Below are positions 9,016 through 17,280 of a stretch of 64,000 nucleotides of DNA, piece after piece (positions within the stretch are counted from its first letter, which is position 1; the number at the start of each line of letters is the position of its first letter). Source of the stretch: CAWDMC01 sp963803295. GTDB lineage: Bacteria; Acidobacteriota; Terriglobia; UBA7540. Below the pieces are notes generated by a model. It saw only the letters and a program-made list of their open reading frames with translations, ran no database searches and was not told where the DNA came from. Where the stretch lies: positions 62,001 to 126,000 of the forward strand of contig CAWDMC010000010.1 of the NCBI GenBank assembly GCA_963803295.1, read 5' to 3'. The translations under genes and the position numbers were made by a program.

Positions 9016-9056
9016 GAGGTTCCCTCGGGGGGGCAATATTTGCAGGTTATGGGCCT

Positions 9057-10241
9057 TTACTCGCCCGCCGCCCAAGTGAGTTCGAAGAAATGATGACCCA
9101 TGATGGCAAGGGTGATCGCTTTGTCGAGATGCTGGCGGTGGCGATGGATTGCCTGAGCCATAAATTTCCAATACTCCGTACGGTAGTTACTGAGGAATCC
9201 CTGCTTCCACAAAGAGCGGCCGACAGCCATCAGATCCGAGAAGACGATTGGACTGCGCGCTGAAGCGCCCAATTGCGAGAGAAACGCCGAGGCGCGTTCG
9301 AAATATTCGCGTGGGCTATAGATTGTCTCCAGAATACGGCGGTAGCCGTCGAGCAGTTCCTGCATGTCCATCTTGGGGATGAAGTTGAGATCGGCCAAGG
9401 TGTTGCTGCCCAGACTTTCCTTGATCAATCGTCCTTCGGCTTTCAGGCGGCGCCACAACTGCGTGTTGGGCAAGGCGCTCAGCAGGCCCACCATGGAGAG
9501 TGGGATCGCTGCTTCCCGGATGAACTGGATCTGACGGTCGAATACGTCAGGCGGATCATTGTCGAATCCCACGATGAAGCCCGCCATGACCTCGAGCCCG
9601 TACGACTGAATTCGCTTCACGCTATCGAGCAGATTGCCGCGCAGATTCTGGAACTTAGTGGTTTCCTTAAGGCTTTCAGCGACGGGCGTTTCGATGCCCA
9701 GGAACACCCGGCCAAAGTTCGCCTGCTGCATCAGGCCAAGCAAATCCTTATCCTCCGCCAGGTTAAGTGAGGCTTCCGTAAAAAGCGAGAAGGGATTGTG
9801 ATGGTTGCGCATCCATTCTACCAGCCACGGCAGGAGAATCTTCACGCTCTTCTTATTGCCAATAAAATTGTCATCCACCAAGAACACAGGACCACGCCAG
9901 CCAAGGCTGTGGATCTGGTCGAACTCAGCCAGCACCTGTTCCGGCGTCTTGGTGCGCGGGCGGCGGCCGTAGATTTCAATAATGTCGCAGAATTCGCAGG
10001 TGAACGGACAGCCGCGCGAGTACTGCACGGCCATGGCGCTATATTTGCGCAGGTTGGCAAGACGAAGCTCGGGCAAGGGAACGGTGGTGAGATCGGGCAG
10101 GAGTGAAGCTTTGTAGTGAGGCCGCGCCTCCCCTCTCTCGAGATCGGGCAGCCAAGGCGGCAACCAACTCTTCCGCCTCGCCCTCCACCACGTGGTCCGC
10201 TGCTTCGATATTTGGATCGCCGGCGCTCGCAATCGGCCCAC
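9057..10241 (-). CDS. B12-binding radical SAM protein, C-terminal part (SAM core and DUF4070-like tail)
   Basis: This is the catalytic part of a cobalamin-binding radical SAM enzyme. The [4Fe-4S] motif CPFTCEFC (Cx3Cx2C) lies close to the true beginning, followed by the barrel (VFLVDDNFIGNKK, VFLGIETPVAESLKETTK, VMAGFIVGFDNDPPD) and a C-terminal DUF4070-type helical region. The upstream codons of this frame (10241 to about 10150) are not natural protein: the real N-terminus is in the neighbouring frame. Deleting one G of GGG 10146-10148 joins the two into about 490 residues. The architecture matches the class that includes the hopanoid methylases HpnP and HpnR, but many members act on other substrates and no hopanoid gene is nearby. 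Confidence 0.8.
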   Translation of the reverse strand: MGRLRAPAIQISKQRTTWWRARRKSWLPPWLPDLERGEARPHYKASLLPDLTTVPLPELRLANLRKYSAMAVQYSRGCPFTCEFCDIIEIYGRRPRTKTPEQVLAEFDQIHSLGWRGPVFLVDDNFIGNKKSVKILLPWLVEWMRNHHNPFSLFTEASLNLAEDKDLLGLMQQANFGRVFLGIETPVAESLKETTKFQNLRGNLLDSVKRIQSYGLEVMAGFIVGFDNDPPDVFDRQIQFIREAAIPLSMVGLLSALPNTQLWRRLKAEGRLIKESLGSNTLADLNFIPKMDMQELLDGYRRILETIYSPREYFERASAFLSQLGASARSPIVFSDLMAVGRSLWKQGFLSNYRTEYWKFMAQAIHRHRQHLDKAITLAIMGHHFFELTWAAGE

Positions 10242-10533
10242 CCACGACGGTGCGCAGACCTCGGGCTTTGGCCCGCGCGATATGCATTTTCATCGAGGGG
10301 CCCTGCACCATCATGCCGCTGAACATCACGACGTCAGCCCAATCGAGGTCGGAGTCCTTCAAGCGGCGAACATTCAGGTCCACGATCCGCTTCTCCCAGG
10401 TCTTCGGCAGCATGGCGGAAACGGTTAGGAGCCCCAGGGGAGGGTAAGCAGACTTCTTGCCCTGAAAAGGCAGGGCATGCTTGAAACTCCAAAAGGTGTC
10501 CGGAAATTCCGGATAGACGAGCAACGCTTTCAT
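10039..10533 (-). CDS. B12-binding radical SAM protein, N-terminal cobalamin-binding part
   Basis: This is the N-terminal domain of the same enzyme as the entry at 9057-10241. MKALLVYPEFPDTFWSF and YPPLGLLTVSAMLP are the standard opening of B12-binding radical SAM proteins, followed by DADVV-like and VVGGPIAS segments of the Rossmann fold and VEGEAEELVAAL at the domain end. Homology stops at about 10150. The remaining residues to the stop at 10039 are out of frame with the SAM core. The start codon at 10533 is the natural family start. It is read here as an apparent frameshift in one gene, not as a separate protein. Confidence 0.75.
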   Translation of the reverse strand: MKALLVYPEFPDTFWSFKHALPFQGKKSAYPPLGLLTVSAMLPKTWEKRIVDLNVRRLKDSDLDWADVVMFSGMMVQGPSMKMHIARAKARGLRTVVGGPIASAGDPNIEAADHVVEGEAEELVAALAARSRERGGAASLQSFTPARSHHRSLARASSCQPAQI

Positions 10534-10873
10534 TAGGGGTCCTCTCCTCGAATCGAAGTCGATTGTTATGTTTGGCTTTTAGATCGGGCCATTCGGAATC
10601 TACGAAGAAAGGCACAGCCTACCTAGTTCGGTTCCGATCGAGGGTGTCGCGAGAAGCCTTCCGTCCAGTAGTACCTAGTGGTCTGGCACAGGCCTCACTA
10701 TCACACAAGTTGGTCCAGGCGCTATCATAACAGAAACCAAAGGTCAGGCGCGAAATATCCGAAGGCCACCCGGTTCCCTTCCCGGGAAGAGGACCCCCGG
10801 GCTACACCGACCCGCAAAGGCGGTCGCCTGAAAGAACGGCAGTGAGCTCGCTGCCGTCTGAATCGAACAACAC
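10534..10873. other. non-coding gap upstream of the radical SAM gene
   Basis: These 340 bases lie between the radical SAM start and the msrB stop, with both genes on the minus strand. No ORF resembles a protein. A TTCCCGGGAA palindrome is present at about 10783-10792. No clear promoter or terminator was recognised. Confidence 0.35.
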
Positions 10874-11473
10874 TCATCCTTTGACGAACTTGAGCGCAGC
10901 GGAGTTCAGGCAGTAACGCAAATGCGTCGGCGGCGGCCCGTCGTCGAACACGTGTCCCAAATGGGCGTCGCACTCCTTGCAGGTAACCTCGGTGCGCTCC
11001 ATGCCCAAGCTGATGTCCGCCCCGGTTCTGATGTTCTGCTCGGCAATCGGAGCCCAGAAACTGGGCCATCCCGTGCCGGACTCGAACTTGGTGTCCGAAC
11101 TGAAGAGCGCGTTGTCGCAGCAGACGCAGCGGTAGAGACCCTTTTCATGATTGTTCCAATATTGCCCCGTGAACGCGCGTTCCGTTCCCTTGCGGCGGGT
11201 CACTTCGAACTGTTGCGGAGTAAGGACCTGCTTCCACTCAGCCTCGCTCTTGACGACTTTTTGCACCTTCACCACCCCTTTCCTCTCACCTGTCTCACTG
11301 AATTCGACCACGCTGACCAACCCGGCAGGTCCCCCTCGGGGAGCGGGATCCCCCCACAAGCGACAAGCCCGCGCCAACACCAGTACACCTGCGGATGCCA
11401 GTCCCGCTTCCAGAAAACCGCGGCGGCTGACAAGCCTGGCATGATCGAGATTGTCATTTTCCATTTCTTGCAT
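10874..11473 (-). CDS. msrB: peptide-methionine (R)-S-oxide reductase MsrB with a Tat-type signal
   Basis: MsrB reduces the R epimer of methionine sulfoxide in proteins. The catalytic domain shows both zinc-binding CxxC pairs (CVCC, CKEC), the FESGTGWPSFW signature, and RYCLNSAALKF with the catalytic cysteine. Upstream lies SRRGFLEAG followed by a hydrophobic stretch, which is a twin-arginine signal, so the enzyme is probably exported and repairs periplasmic proteins. The frame is open to 11524, but ATG 11473 has AGGGGGA at good spacing and gives the more natural N-terminus. A region of about 35 residues between signal and domain is charged and variable. It diverges from the miaA region and may share a promoter zone with it. 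Confidence 0.9.
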   Translation of the reverse strand: MQEMENDNLDHARLVSRRGFLEAGLASAGVLVLARACRLWGDPAPRGGPAGLVSVVEFSETGERKGVVKVQKVVKSEAEWKQVLTPQQFEVTRRKGTERAFTGQYWNNHEKGLYRCVCCDNALFSSDTKFESGTGWPSFWAPIAEQNIRTGADISLGMERTEVTCKECDAHLGHVFDDGPPPTHLRYCLNSAALKFVKG

Positions 11474-11723
11474 ATTCCATCCCCCTTGGACTAGTAGATG
11501 GACAATGCACCGGGCCAGTTGCAATGTTTCTTCCGGAAATTCGGGACTCTCATCTCTGGCCCTCGCAGTCCCGGCTGGGGACTCCGCCCAGTCTTCGCGG
11601 CCGGCAAAGGTGTGCTAGAATTCCCTCTGGAGGAGATCCGCGAAAGCTTGAGTCCTCCCACTCGCCAAGCCGCGAAACGTCCATCGGGAGCCGAACCAGC
11701 CAGCGGGCCCGGGATTTTGCCTG

Positions 11724-11843
11724 ATGCCACGATTCTCAAGGATCCAGCTGCTGGGATCATTTTTGCTCCTGGCCATTATTCTCGGTCTCCTCATGTTCCG
11801 CTATTGGCGGCTGATCGGGTGGGCCGGTTTTCCGACGCCGTGA
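11724..11843 (+). CDS. 39-residue single-pass membrane microprotein overlapping miaA
   Basis: An ATG at 11724 opens 39 codons with a basic N-terminus (MPRFSRIQ), one strongly hydrophobic segment (LLGSFLLLAIILGLLMF) and an aromatic/basic tail (RYWRLIGW). Its TGA (11841-11843) overlaps a GTG (11840-11842) that is in the miaA frame, a GTGA junction typical of translationally coupled genes. No strong Shine-Dalgarno is visible upstream. I do not recognise a family. The membrane-protein composition and the exact overlap argue that it is real, but its shortness keeps this tentative. Confidence 0.4.
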   Translation: MPRFSRIQLLGSFLLLAIILGLLMFRYWRLIGWAGFPTP

Positions 11844-12874
11844 CCGCCGGGGGTTGTTCTGAGCCCAGGAGCTCAATTATACCTACGCCGCACCGCACGC
11901 CCATAATCGTCATTGTCGGCCCTACCGCCTCTGGAAAATCGACTCTGGGACTGGCTGTCGCCTTGCGCTTCGGGGGAGAGATCGTCAACTACGACTCCGT
12001 TCAGATCTATCGGGGCGTCGATATAGGGAGCGGCAAGCTGCCGCCCGATGAGCGCCGGGGCATTCGGCACCACCTGCTGGATTCGGCGGACCCCGATGAG
12101 GTCTTCACCGCGGGAGACTACCGTCGCGAGGCTACCGCCATCATCGGACAGCTTCGCGATCGTGGCCGATTGCCGGTTCTGGTTGGCGGTACCGGCCTTT
12201 ACTTGCGAGCGCTATTGCAAGGTTTGTTCGAGGGTCCGACGCGCTCGGAAGATCTGCGCAAGCGGCTGCGGACCATGGCTGGGCGGCATCTAAACGGCAA
12301 TCGGCCTTTTCTTCATCGCTTTCTCTCGCGCCTGGACGCCGATGCGGCGTCTCGAATTCATCCGCGCGATGAGCAGAAAATTATCCGCGCCATCGAGGTC
12401 TGCCTGCTGTCGCGCCAGCCTATGTCCCGAATGCTCGAAAAAGGCCGTACCGGACTTCAGGGATTCGAGCCGGTGAAGGTTGGCCTCAACCCGGATCGCG
12501 CCGAACTATGCTCCCGAATCAACGACCGGGTCGAGGAGATGTTCAAGGTAGGCATCCTCGAAGAAACGCGCGCTGCCATGGCTAAGGCTAACGCTGACCG
12601 GGTTGGCGCTCTCAAAGCACTTGGATATGCCCAGGCAGCTGCATATCTCGGAGGCGCGATGAGTCTTGACGAGGCTGTACACGCAACCCAGGCCGCCACC
12701 CGCCGCTACGCTAAGCGGCAGATGACGTGGTTTCGTCGTGAGAAAGACGTGTGCTGGTTCAGCGGATTCGGGGATAATTCTGCGGTTCAGGAGCTGGTGC
12801 TTAACTTCCTGTCCAGTCGGCTCCAGAAAGGGCATAAATATAGCGCCGGAGCCGACGGCGGAGTACGAGGATGA
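11840..12874 (+). CDS. miaA: tRNA dimethylallyltransferase MiaA
   Basis: MiaA transfers the dimethylallyl group to A37 of tRNAs that read codons starting with U. Visible motifs are the P-loop GPTASGKST, the substrate-site NYDSVQIYRG, GGTGLYLRALLQG, and a C-terminal zone with TRRYAKRQMTWFRRE. The same frame is open from an ATG at 11498, but about 110 residues before GTG 11840 have no family resemblance. The GTG start gives 344 residues, close to the family norm. The start is therefore inferred from length and from the GTGA overlap with the small upstream ORF. hfq and hflX follow, a neighbourhood also known in proteobacteria (miaA-hfq-hflX). Confidence 0.9.
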   Translation: MTAGGCSEPRSSIIPTPHRTPIIVIVGPTASGKSTLGLAVALRFGGEIVNYDSVQIYRGVDIGSGKLPPDERRGIRHHLLDSADPDEVFTAGDYRREATAIIGQLRDRGRLPVLVGGTGLYLRALLQGLFEGPTRSEDLRKRLRTMAGRHLNGNRPFLHRFLSRLDADAASRIHPRDEQKIIRAIEVCLLSRQPMSRMLEKGRTGLQGFEPVKVGLNPDRAELCSRINDRVEEMFKVGILEETRAAMAKANADRVGALKALGYAQAAAYLGGAMSLDEAVHATQAATRRYAKRQMTWFRREKDVCWFSGFGDNSAVQELVLNFLSSRLQKGHKYSAGADGGVRG

Positions 12875-12978
12875 CCGCGATTTCAAAGCGAAAGAAGTTT
12901 TTTTGAAGACTCGGTTCCACATCCCGGCATCCGATCAGAAGGGAACGGGGGAAACTGGGAAGTGCGGCGAGGCAACCT

Positions 12979-13368
12979 ATGACGGACACTCCAACGAACA
13001 GGCCACTGAGCGACAGAGGCACAAGTAGAGACGACAGGAAGATGCCCGAGAAACAGCAGAACATTCAGGATGCCTTCCTGAACTCCGCCCGTAGGGATAA
13101 AACTCTGCTCACAATCTATCTAACGGGAGGCATGAAGCTGACCGGACGCATCCGCAGCTTCGATAAGTATTCGGTGGTGGTCGAGAGTAACAACCAGGAG
13201 CAATTGGTCTTCAAACACGCCATTTCGACCATCAGTGCCTCCCGGCCCAGTTTCGCCAGGGCTCAGGCTCCGGCAGTCGGCGTGGCGGTGGGCGCGAACT
13301 CGCCAAGCGAACCGCCACGGCCACCTCGCCTGAACGAAAGCGGAGCCAAGCAACCTCCGGAGGGATGA
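12979..13368 (+). CDS. hfq: RNA chaperone Hfq
   Basis: Hfq forms an Sm-like hexamer that pairs small RNAs with mRNAs. The Sm1 region is NIQDAFLNSARRDKTLLTIYLTGG region (positions about 28-51) and the Sm2 motif reads QLVFKHAIST, matching the family YKHAISTI signature with F in place of Y. The protein has an unusually long charged N-terminal extension if ATG 12979 is used. ATG 13042 (MPEKQQN) would give a standard length of about 108 residues but has a poorly spaced SD. The C-terminal tail is Pro/Ala-rich. It lies between miaA and hflX and its stop overlaps an ATG that may start hflX. Confidence 0.95.
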   Translation: MTDTPTNRPLSDRGTSRDDRKMPEKQQNIQDAFLNSARRDKTLLTIYLTGGMKLTGRIRSFDKYSVVVESNNQEQLVFKHAISTISASRPSFARAQAPAVGVAVGANSPSEPPRPPRLNESGAKQPPEG

Positions 13369-13407
13369 GTTATTCAACACTCCAAGAACATAGAAAAAGC
13401 GTACCTT

Positions 13408-14769
13408 GTGTCGTGGGAACCCACCTCTCACCGTCGCCGCTCGAAAGCCACACCCGGAGAAACCCACGATTGGAACGAAATCGAGGGTCATCACGCAAGC
13501 CTGGTATCGGGCCAGACCGACGGCGCGAGCGCGCCCACTTCGCCTAGCGTGACCGGCATGCTCGAAGAAGCAATGTTGTTCGAGCTCGCCGAACTCGCGT
13601 CCAGCGCTGGCGCGCAGGTGGTGGGCCAAAGCGTGCAGCGCTCTCCCGCCCCCAATCCGGCCACCCTAATCGGCCGCGGCAAGGTGGAAGAGCTACGCGT
13701 CGCTGCCCGTGCTGCCGGGGCCGACTGCATTATTTTCGATCAGGATCTCACGCCTACTCAGCTGCGCAATCTCGAACGGGCCCTCGACCGGAAGGTGCTC
13801 GATCGCACCCAGTTGATCCTCGACATTTTCGCGCGCCGCGCGTTAAGCCGGGAAGGCAAGCTGCAAGTTGAGCTCGCCCAATTAAATTACCTGCTGCCTC
13901 GTCTGGGGGGACGCGGTACGCTTCTTTCACGATTGGGCGGCGGTATTGGCACTCGTGGGCCCGGCGAGCAACAGCTCGAATTTGACCGGCGGCGCATTCG
14001 CGCGCGCATTCAGCGGCTCAGCGAGGCTATCGAACGCGTACGCCAGCAGCGAGCCTTGCATCGAGCCCACCGGCGCGCCCGCCAGTTCCATATCGTGGCC
14101 CTAATCGGCTACACGAACGCGGGCAAATCGACCTTGTTCAACGCACTCTCCCGCGCTCATGTTACGGCTTCGTCACGTCTATTTGCCACACTCGATCCGA
14201 CCGTTAGAGCCTTGAAGCTGCCTTCCCGCCGTCCAGCCCTGCTTTCGGACACTGTTGGGTTTATTCAGAAGCTACCGCCGCATCTGGTGGCGGCGTTTCG
14301 CGCCACGCTGGAGGAGCTCGACCAAGCCGATCTGTTGCTACACGTCACTGACGCCTCACATCCTGAGCGCGAACAGCAGGATGCTGCCGTAGAAGACCAG
14401 ATTGAATCCTTGGGCCTCACCGCTACCCGGCGCCTACGGGTGTGGAACAAGGTCGATCAGCTGGATAGTTCGCAGATCCAGCGGCTGCCCAATAACTCCT
14501 CCGAAGTGCCGGTGTCCGCGCGGACTGGGTTTGGGCTTCAGGATCTCGTTGAAAGAATCGACCACAACCTGGCGAGCGAAGCAATGATCGAGGCGCAGTT
14601 CGACTGGCCCAGTGCTGACGGTCGAAGGCTAGCCATGTTATACCGTCTGGGGCAAGTCTTGTCGACCCACTTCGAAAACGACCGGGTGAGAATCCAGGCA
14701 AGGGTGACCGAATCAGTGCGAGATCGCCTCCTTTCTGGGGAAGCGCTTACCTCAGGCCGATTCCGCTAG
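13408..14769 (+). CDS. hflX: ribosome-splitting GTPase HflX
   Basis: HflX is a translational GTPase that splits stalled ribosomes. Motifs are the glycine-rich GGRGTLLSRLGGGIGTRGPGE hinge (starts near residue 170), G1 GYTNAGKST, G3 DTVGFIQKLP, G4 NKVD and a C-terminal G5-like VSARTG. The ORF begins at GTG 13408, but homologous sequence (NIEKAYLVSWE) starts further upstream. An ATG at 13365 overlaps the hfq stop as ATGA. Removing one A from AAAAA at 13394-13398 would bring it into frame, giving MSYSTLQEHRKAYLVSWE. The GTG call is thus probably a trimmed start. Gene order hfq-hflX matches the classical arrangement. Confidence 0.92.
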   Translation: MSWEPTSHRRRSKATPGETHDWNEIEGHHASLVSGQTDGASAPTSPSVTGMLEEAMLFELAELASSAGAQVVGQSVQRSPAPNPATLIGRGKVEELRVAARAAGADCIIFDQDLTPTQLRNLERALDRKVLDRTQLILDIFARRALSREGKLQVELAQLNYLLPRLGGRGTLLSRLGGGIGTRGPGEQQLEFDRRRIRARIQRLSEAIERVRQQRALHRAHRRARQFHIVALIGYTNAGKSTLFNALSRAHVTASSRLFATLDPTVRALKLPSRRPALLSDTVGFIQKLPPHLVAAFRATLEELDQADLLLHVTDASHPEREQQDAAVEDQIESLGLTATRRLRVWNKVDQLDSSQIQRLPNNSSEVPVSARTGFGLQDLVERIDHNLASEAMIEAQFDWPSADGRRLAMLYRLGQVLSTHFENDRVRIQARVTESVRDRLLSGEALTSGRFR

Positions 14770-14798
14770 CATAATGAAGCACTTTCGGGGTCCCTTCG

Positions 14799-14822
14799 CC
14801 TGTGGAAAACCCTGTGGAAAAT
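14799..14822. repeat. two tandem 12-base DnaA-box-like repeats
   Basis: CCTGTGGAAAAC (14799-14810) is followed directly by CCTGTGGAAAAT (14811-14822). On the minus strand each unit contains TTTTCCACA, one or two changes from the DnaA box TTATNCACA. No replication gene lies nearby, so this may be chance or a DnaA titration/regulatory site. Confidence 0.3.
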
Positions 14823-15078
14823 ATGCCAAGCCACGCCGATCCAGAAACCCGCGTCGGAATTCCTTAAAACACATGGTTTGCGTTTTTTGTGAGGACAAGT
14901 CATTGAACCTAAACATCTTAGTCTGTGATCGGATTACGACAACAGTGTTACACGCATATTAACTTAACTACTCCTGTTCTTAGTCCCATATTCCGACTTT
15001 TGCACAATTCGGGAGATGACTTGCCTAGCCCCGGGGTGGAGCGGAACCGCGAATTCAGCCTTCCTAAGAGGTGTTATC

Positions 15079-15216
15079 GAGCCTGGGAGTGTCCCGTTTG
15101 TGACTGCCGTCCTAGCCTCCGGAATCGCAGTCAAAGCCCGCAAGTGAAAGCCAAATTCTTCCAGCAGGTCCATGTTGCTATCGGGAGCCGTGCGGTGTGC
15201 GGACGGGACACGGTTC
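15079..15216. other. candidate structured RNA or leader element
   Basis: GTGTCCCGT (15089-15097) and ACGGGACAC (15203-15211) are perfect 9-base complements. Directly outside them GAGCC (15079-15083) can pair with GGTTC (15212-15216), giving a 14-bp closing stem with one bulge. Inside, TGACTGC (15101-15107) pairs with GCAGTCA (15127-15133). The roughly 138-base element lies about 130 bases before the carbonic anhydrase ATG. I could not match it to 6S, SRP, RNase P, tmRNA or a known riboswitch. Strand cannot be decided. Confidence 0.3.
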
Positions 15217-15349
15217 TAATCGCGCAATTTGCGCAATCCCAATTGGCCCAGTGAGATTCGACGCGTCCAAAACTTGCCGCTCCCTCCGCGCTATGCTAAC
15301 TTCAAAGGTTGCTTTTCCGGCGGCAGTTCCACCCAGAGCAGGTGAGTTG

Positions 15350-15865
15350 ATGATTCTGAGCTATACGGGCCGTATGCCACGCATCGCGCCCACAGCCTAT
15401 ATTGCGGATACCGCCGACGTCATCGGCGACGTCGAAATCGGTGAGAATTCGAGCGTTTGGTTCACCACCGTTCTGCGCGGCGATATCGAGCCGATCCGGG
15501 TGGGCGCGAATAGCAATATCCAGGATGGTTCGGTGCTGCACACCATGATGGGAATGCCCACCGCCGTTGGCGACTGGGTCACCGTGGGCCATCGCGCGGT
15601 TTTGCACGGATGCACGGTGGAGAGCCACTGCCTGATCGGCATGGGAGCCATTGTGTTAAACAACGCTCGCGTGGGCGAGGGCTCGATAATCGCTGCCGGC
15701 GCGCTGGTGCTCGAAAATACGGTAGTCCCGCCGCACTGTCTGTACCTCGGCGTTCCAGCCAGGTTCCAGCGGCAACTCACGGACAAGGACCGCCAGTTCA
15801 TTGACGCGCACGCTCAGCACTACCTAGGGTACAAGGCCCAGTACCTCGCTGACCGGGCACGTTGA
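15350..15865 (+). CDS. gamma-carbonic anhydrase family protein
   Basis: This is a left-handed beta-helix (hexapeptide repeat) protein of 171 residues, the usual length of the gamma-carbonic anhydrase/YrdA family. The repeat pattern (IGDVEIGENSSVWFTTVLRGD, then GHRAVLHGCTVESHC) is clear, and the three metal-ligand histidines are present in VLHT and GHRAVLHG. The family includes true CO2-hydrating enzymes and homologues without activity, so catalysis is likely but not certain. ATG 15350 gives the classic start MILSYTGRMPRIAPTAYIA, although the frame extends to 15197. hisS follows 59 bases downstream on the same strand. Confidence 0.88.
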   Translation: MILSYTGRMPRIAPTAYIADTADVIGDVEIGENSSVWFTTVLRGDIEPIRVGANSNIQDGSVLHTMMGMPTAVGDWVTVGHRAVLHGCTVESHCLIGMGAIVLNNARVGEGSIIAAGALVLENTVVPPHCLYLGVPARFQRQLTDKDRQFIDAHAQHYLGYKAQYLADRAR

Positions 15866-15924
15866 GAAGTTGAGACGTTGCATCATCGTCTGGAATGACC
15901 CCGGGACTGCCTAAGATTGACTTC

Positions 15925-17280
15925 ATGAACCTGATCCATTCCATCAAGGGAACTCGCGACCTGCTCCCGCCCGAGACTTACCTCTGGCAATCAGTGGAAG
16001 AAGCGGTGCGGTCGGTGTTTGGCACCTATAACTTCGGCGAGATCCGCACGCCTATTTTCGAGCCGACGACCCTGTTTGCGCGCAGCGTGGGCGAAGACAC
16101 CGACATTGTCAGCAAGGAAATGTACACCTGGGAGGATCGCGATGGCGATTCACTCACCCTGCGGCCCGAGGCTACGGCGAGTGTGGTTCGCGCCTACGTC
16201 GAACACAGCTTGTTCAACCAGGGTGGCGTACACAAGCTTTATTACATGGGCCCCATGTTCCGGCGTGAGCGCCCGCAAAAGGGTCGCTATCGCCAGTTCT
16301 ATCAGATCGGCGCGGAGGTGCTGGGGTCCGATCATCCTGGTGTCGATGCCGAAGTTCTCGAGATGCTGGTGGAATTTCTCCGGCGCGTGGATGTCGGCGA
16401 GTTCCGCCTGCTGATCAACTCGGTGGGTTGCCCCAGGTGCAGGCAGGATTATCTCAAGGTGCTGCGGCAGGCGCTCCAAAGCGTGAGGAGCCAGATGTGT
16501 GTTGACTGCCAGCGCCGCGCCAGCACCAATCCGCTGCGGGTGCTGGATTGCAAAGTACCTGCCGATCAGCCGATTATTGAGGGCCTGCCCAAGATCATCG
16601 ACTACCTGGATCCGGAATGCCAGCAGCACTTTGCCAGCGTCACCGGAATGCTGAAGGAACGCGACATCGAGTTTGAGCTCGCCCCTCGCCTGGTGCGAGG
16701 ACTCGATTATTACACGCGCACCACGTTTGAGTTTACCAGCGGAGCCCTGGGAGCGCAGAACGCGCTGCTAGGTGGGGGCCGCTACGATGGGCTTTCGCAG
16801 ATGATCGGCGGACCGCCAACTCCCGGCTTCGGGTTTGCGATCGGCGAAGATCGACTAGTGCTCGCAGCGGCGGAGCAACGAGGGCCGAACATCGAAACTG
16901 GAAATGCGGGATCCAGCCCGCGTTCGAATTCCGAAGTACGGGATGCCCATGTTGGCAAAGTCGACGCCTATATCGCCTGGCTAGGCGACGCGGCTCTCTC
17001 GGCTGCATCCAAGCTGGCTCGCGAATTGCGGGATGACGGTTTCCGTGTTGAGATCACCTACGAGGCGGCCAAACTCAAAAAATCGATGGGAGTCGCCAAC
17101 AGAATCGGGGCCCGCTTTGCCGTGATTATCGGCGAGGGCGAACTGGAGACGGGCCGCTACCAGGTGAAAGACATGGCGGAGGCAAGACAGGAAGAGGTCG
17201 ATGCAGCGCAGGTAGCGTGGTATCTGAATGAAAAGCTGAGGGAGGCGACGGGCTACAGCCACCCTGCTATCCGAGGATAG
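15925..17280 (+). CDS. hisS: histidyl-tRNA synthetase
   Basis: HisRS is a class II synthetase charging tRNA-His. Visible are KGTRDLLPPE at the N-terminus, motif 2 (MFRRERPQKGRYRQFYQIGAE), the histidine-binding LVRGLDYYTRTTFE, LGGGRYDGL, and motif 3 (GFGFAIGEDRL). A C-terminal anticodon-binding domain follows (VDAYIAWLGDAALSAASKLARE), after an insertion of about 20 polar residues that is not typical. An ATG at 15895 is also in frame, but 15925 (MNLIHSIKGTRD) fits the family better. It is in the same direction as the carbonic anhydrase gene. aspS, its usual partner, is displaced downstream by a nuclease-like gene. Confidence 0.95.
   Translation: MNLIHSIKGTRDLLPPETYLWQSVEEAVRSVFGTYNFGEIRTPIFEPTTLFARSVGEDTDIVSKEMYTWEDRDGDSLTLRPEATASVVRAYVEHSLFNQGGVHKLYYMGPMFRRERPQKGRYRQFYQIGAEVLGSDHPGVDAEVLEMLVEFLRRVDVGEFRLLINSVGCPRCRQDYLKVLRQALQSVRSQMCVDCQRRASTNPLRVLDCKVPADQPIIEGLPKIIDYLDPECQQHFASVTGMLKERDIEFELAPRLVRGLDYYTRTTFEFTSGALGAQNALLGGGRYDGLSQMIGGPPTPGFGFAIGEDRLVLAAAEQRGPNIETGNAGSSPRSNSEVRDAHVGKVDAYIAWLGDAALSAASKLARELRDDGFRVEITYEAAKLKKSMGVANRIGARFAVIIGEGELETGRYQVKDMAEARQEEVDAAQVAWYLNEKLREATGYSHPAIRG

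Larger units (their letters stand above)
8773..9056. other. non-coding gap with two repeats between convergent genes
   Basis: This gap separates the RND permease from the convergently transcribed radical SAM gene. I see no gene in it. It contains a run of 11-base repeats (8900-8943) and a perfect 30-bp palindrome (8986-9015), each listed separately. The palindrome may double as a bidirectional terminator for the two converging transcripts. Confidence 0.5.
14770..15349. other. long non-coding region between hflX and the carbonic anhydrase gene
   Basis: These 580 bases hold no convincing protein gene. The first part has the DnaA-box-like repeats and an A/T-richer stretch (14860-15000). The second part (15079-15216) can fold into a nested structure listed separately. 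The frame of the downstream gene is open back to 15197, but family length favours ATG 15350. Confidence 0.45.
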
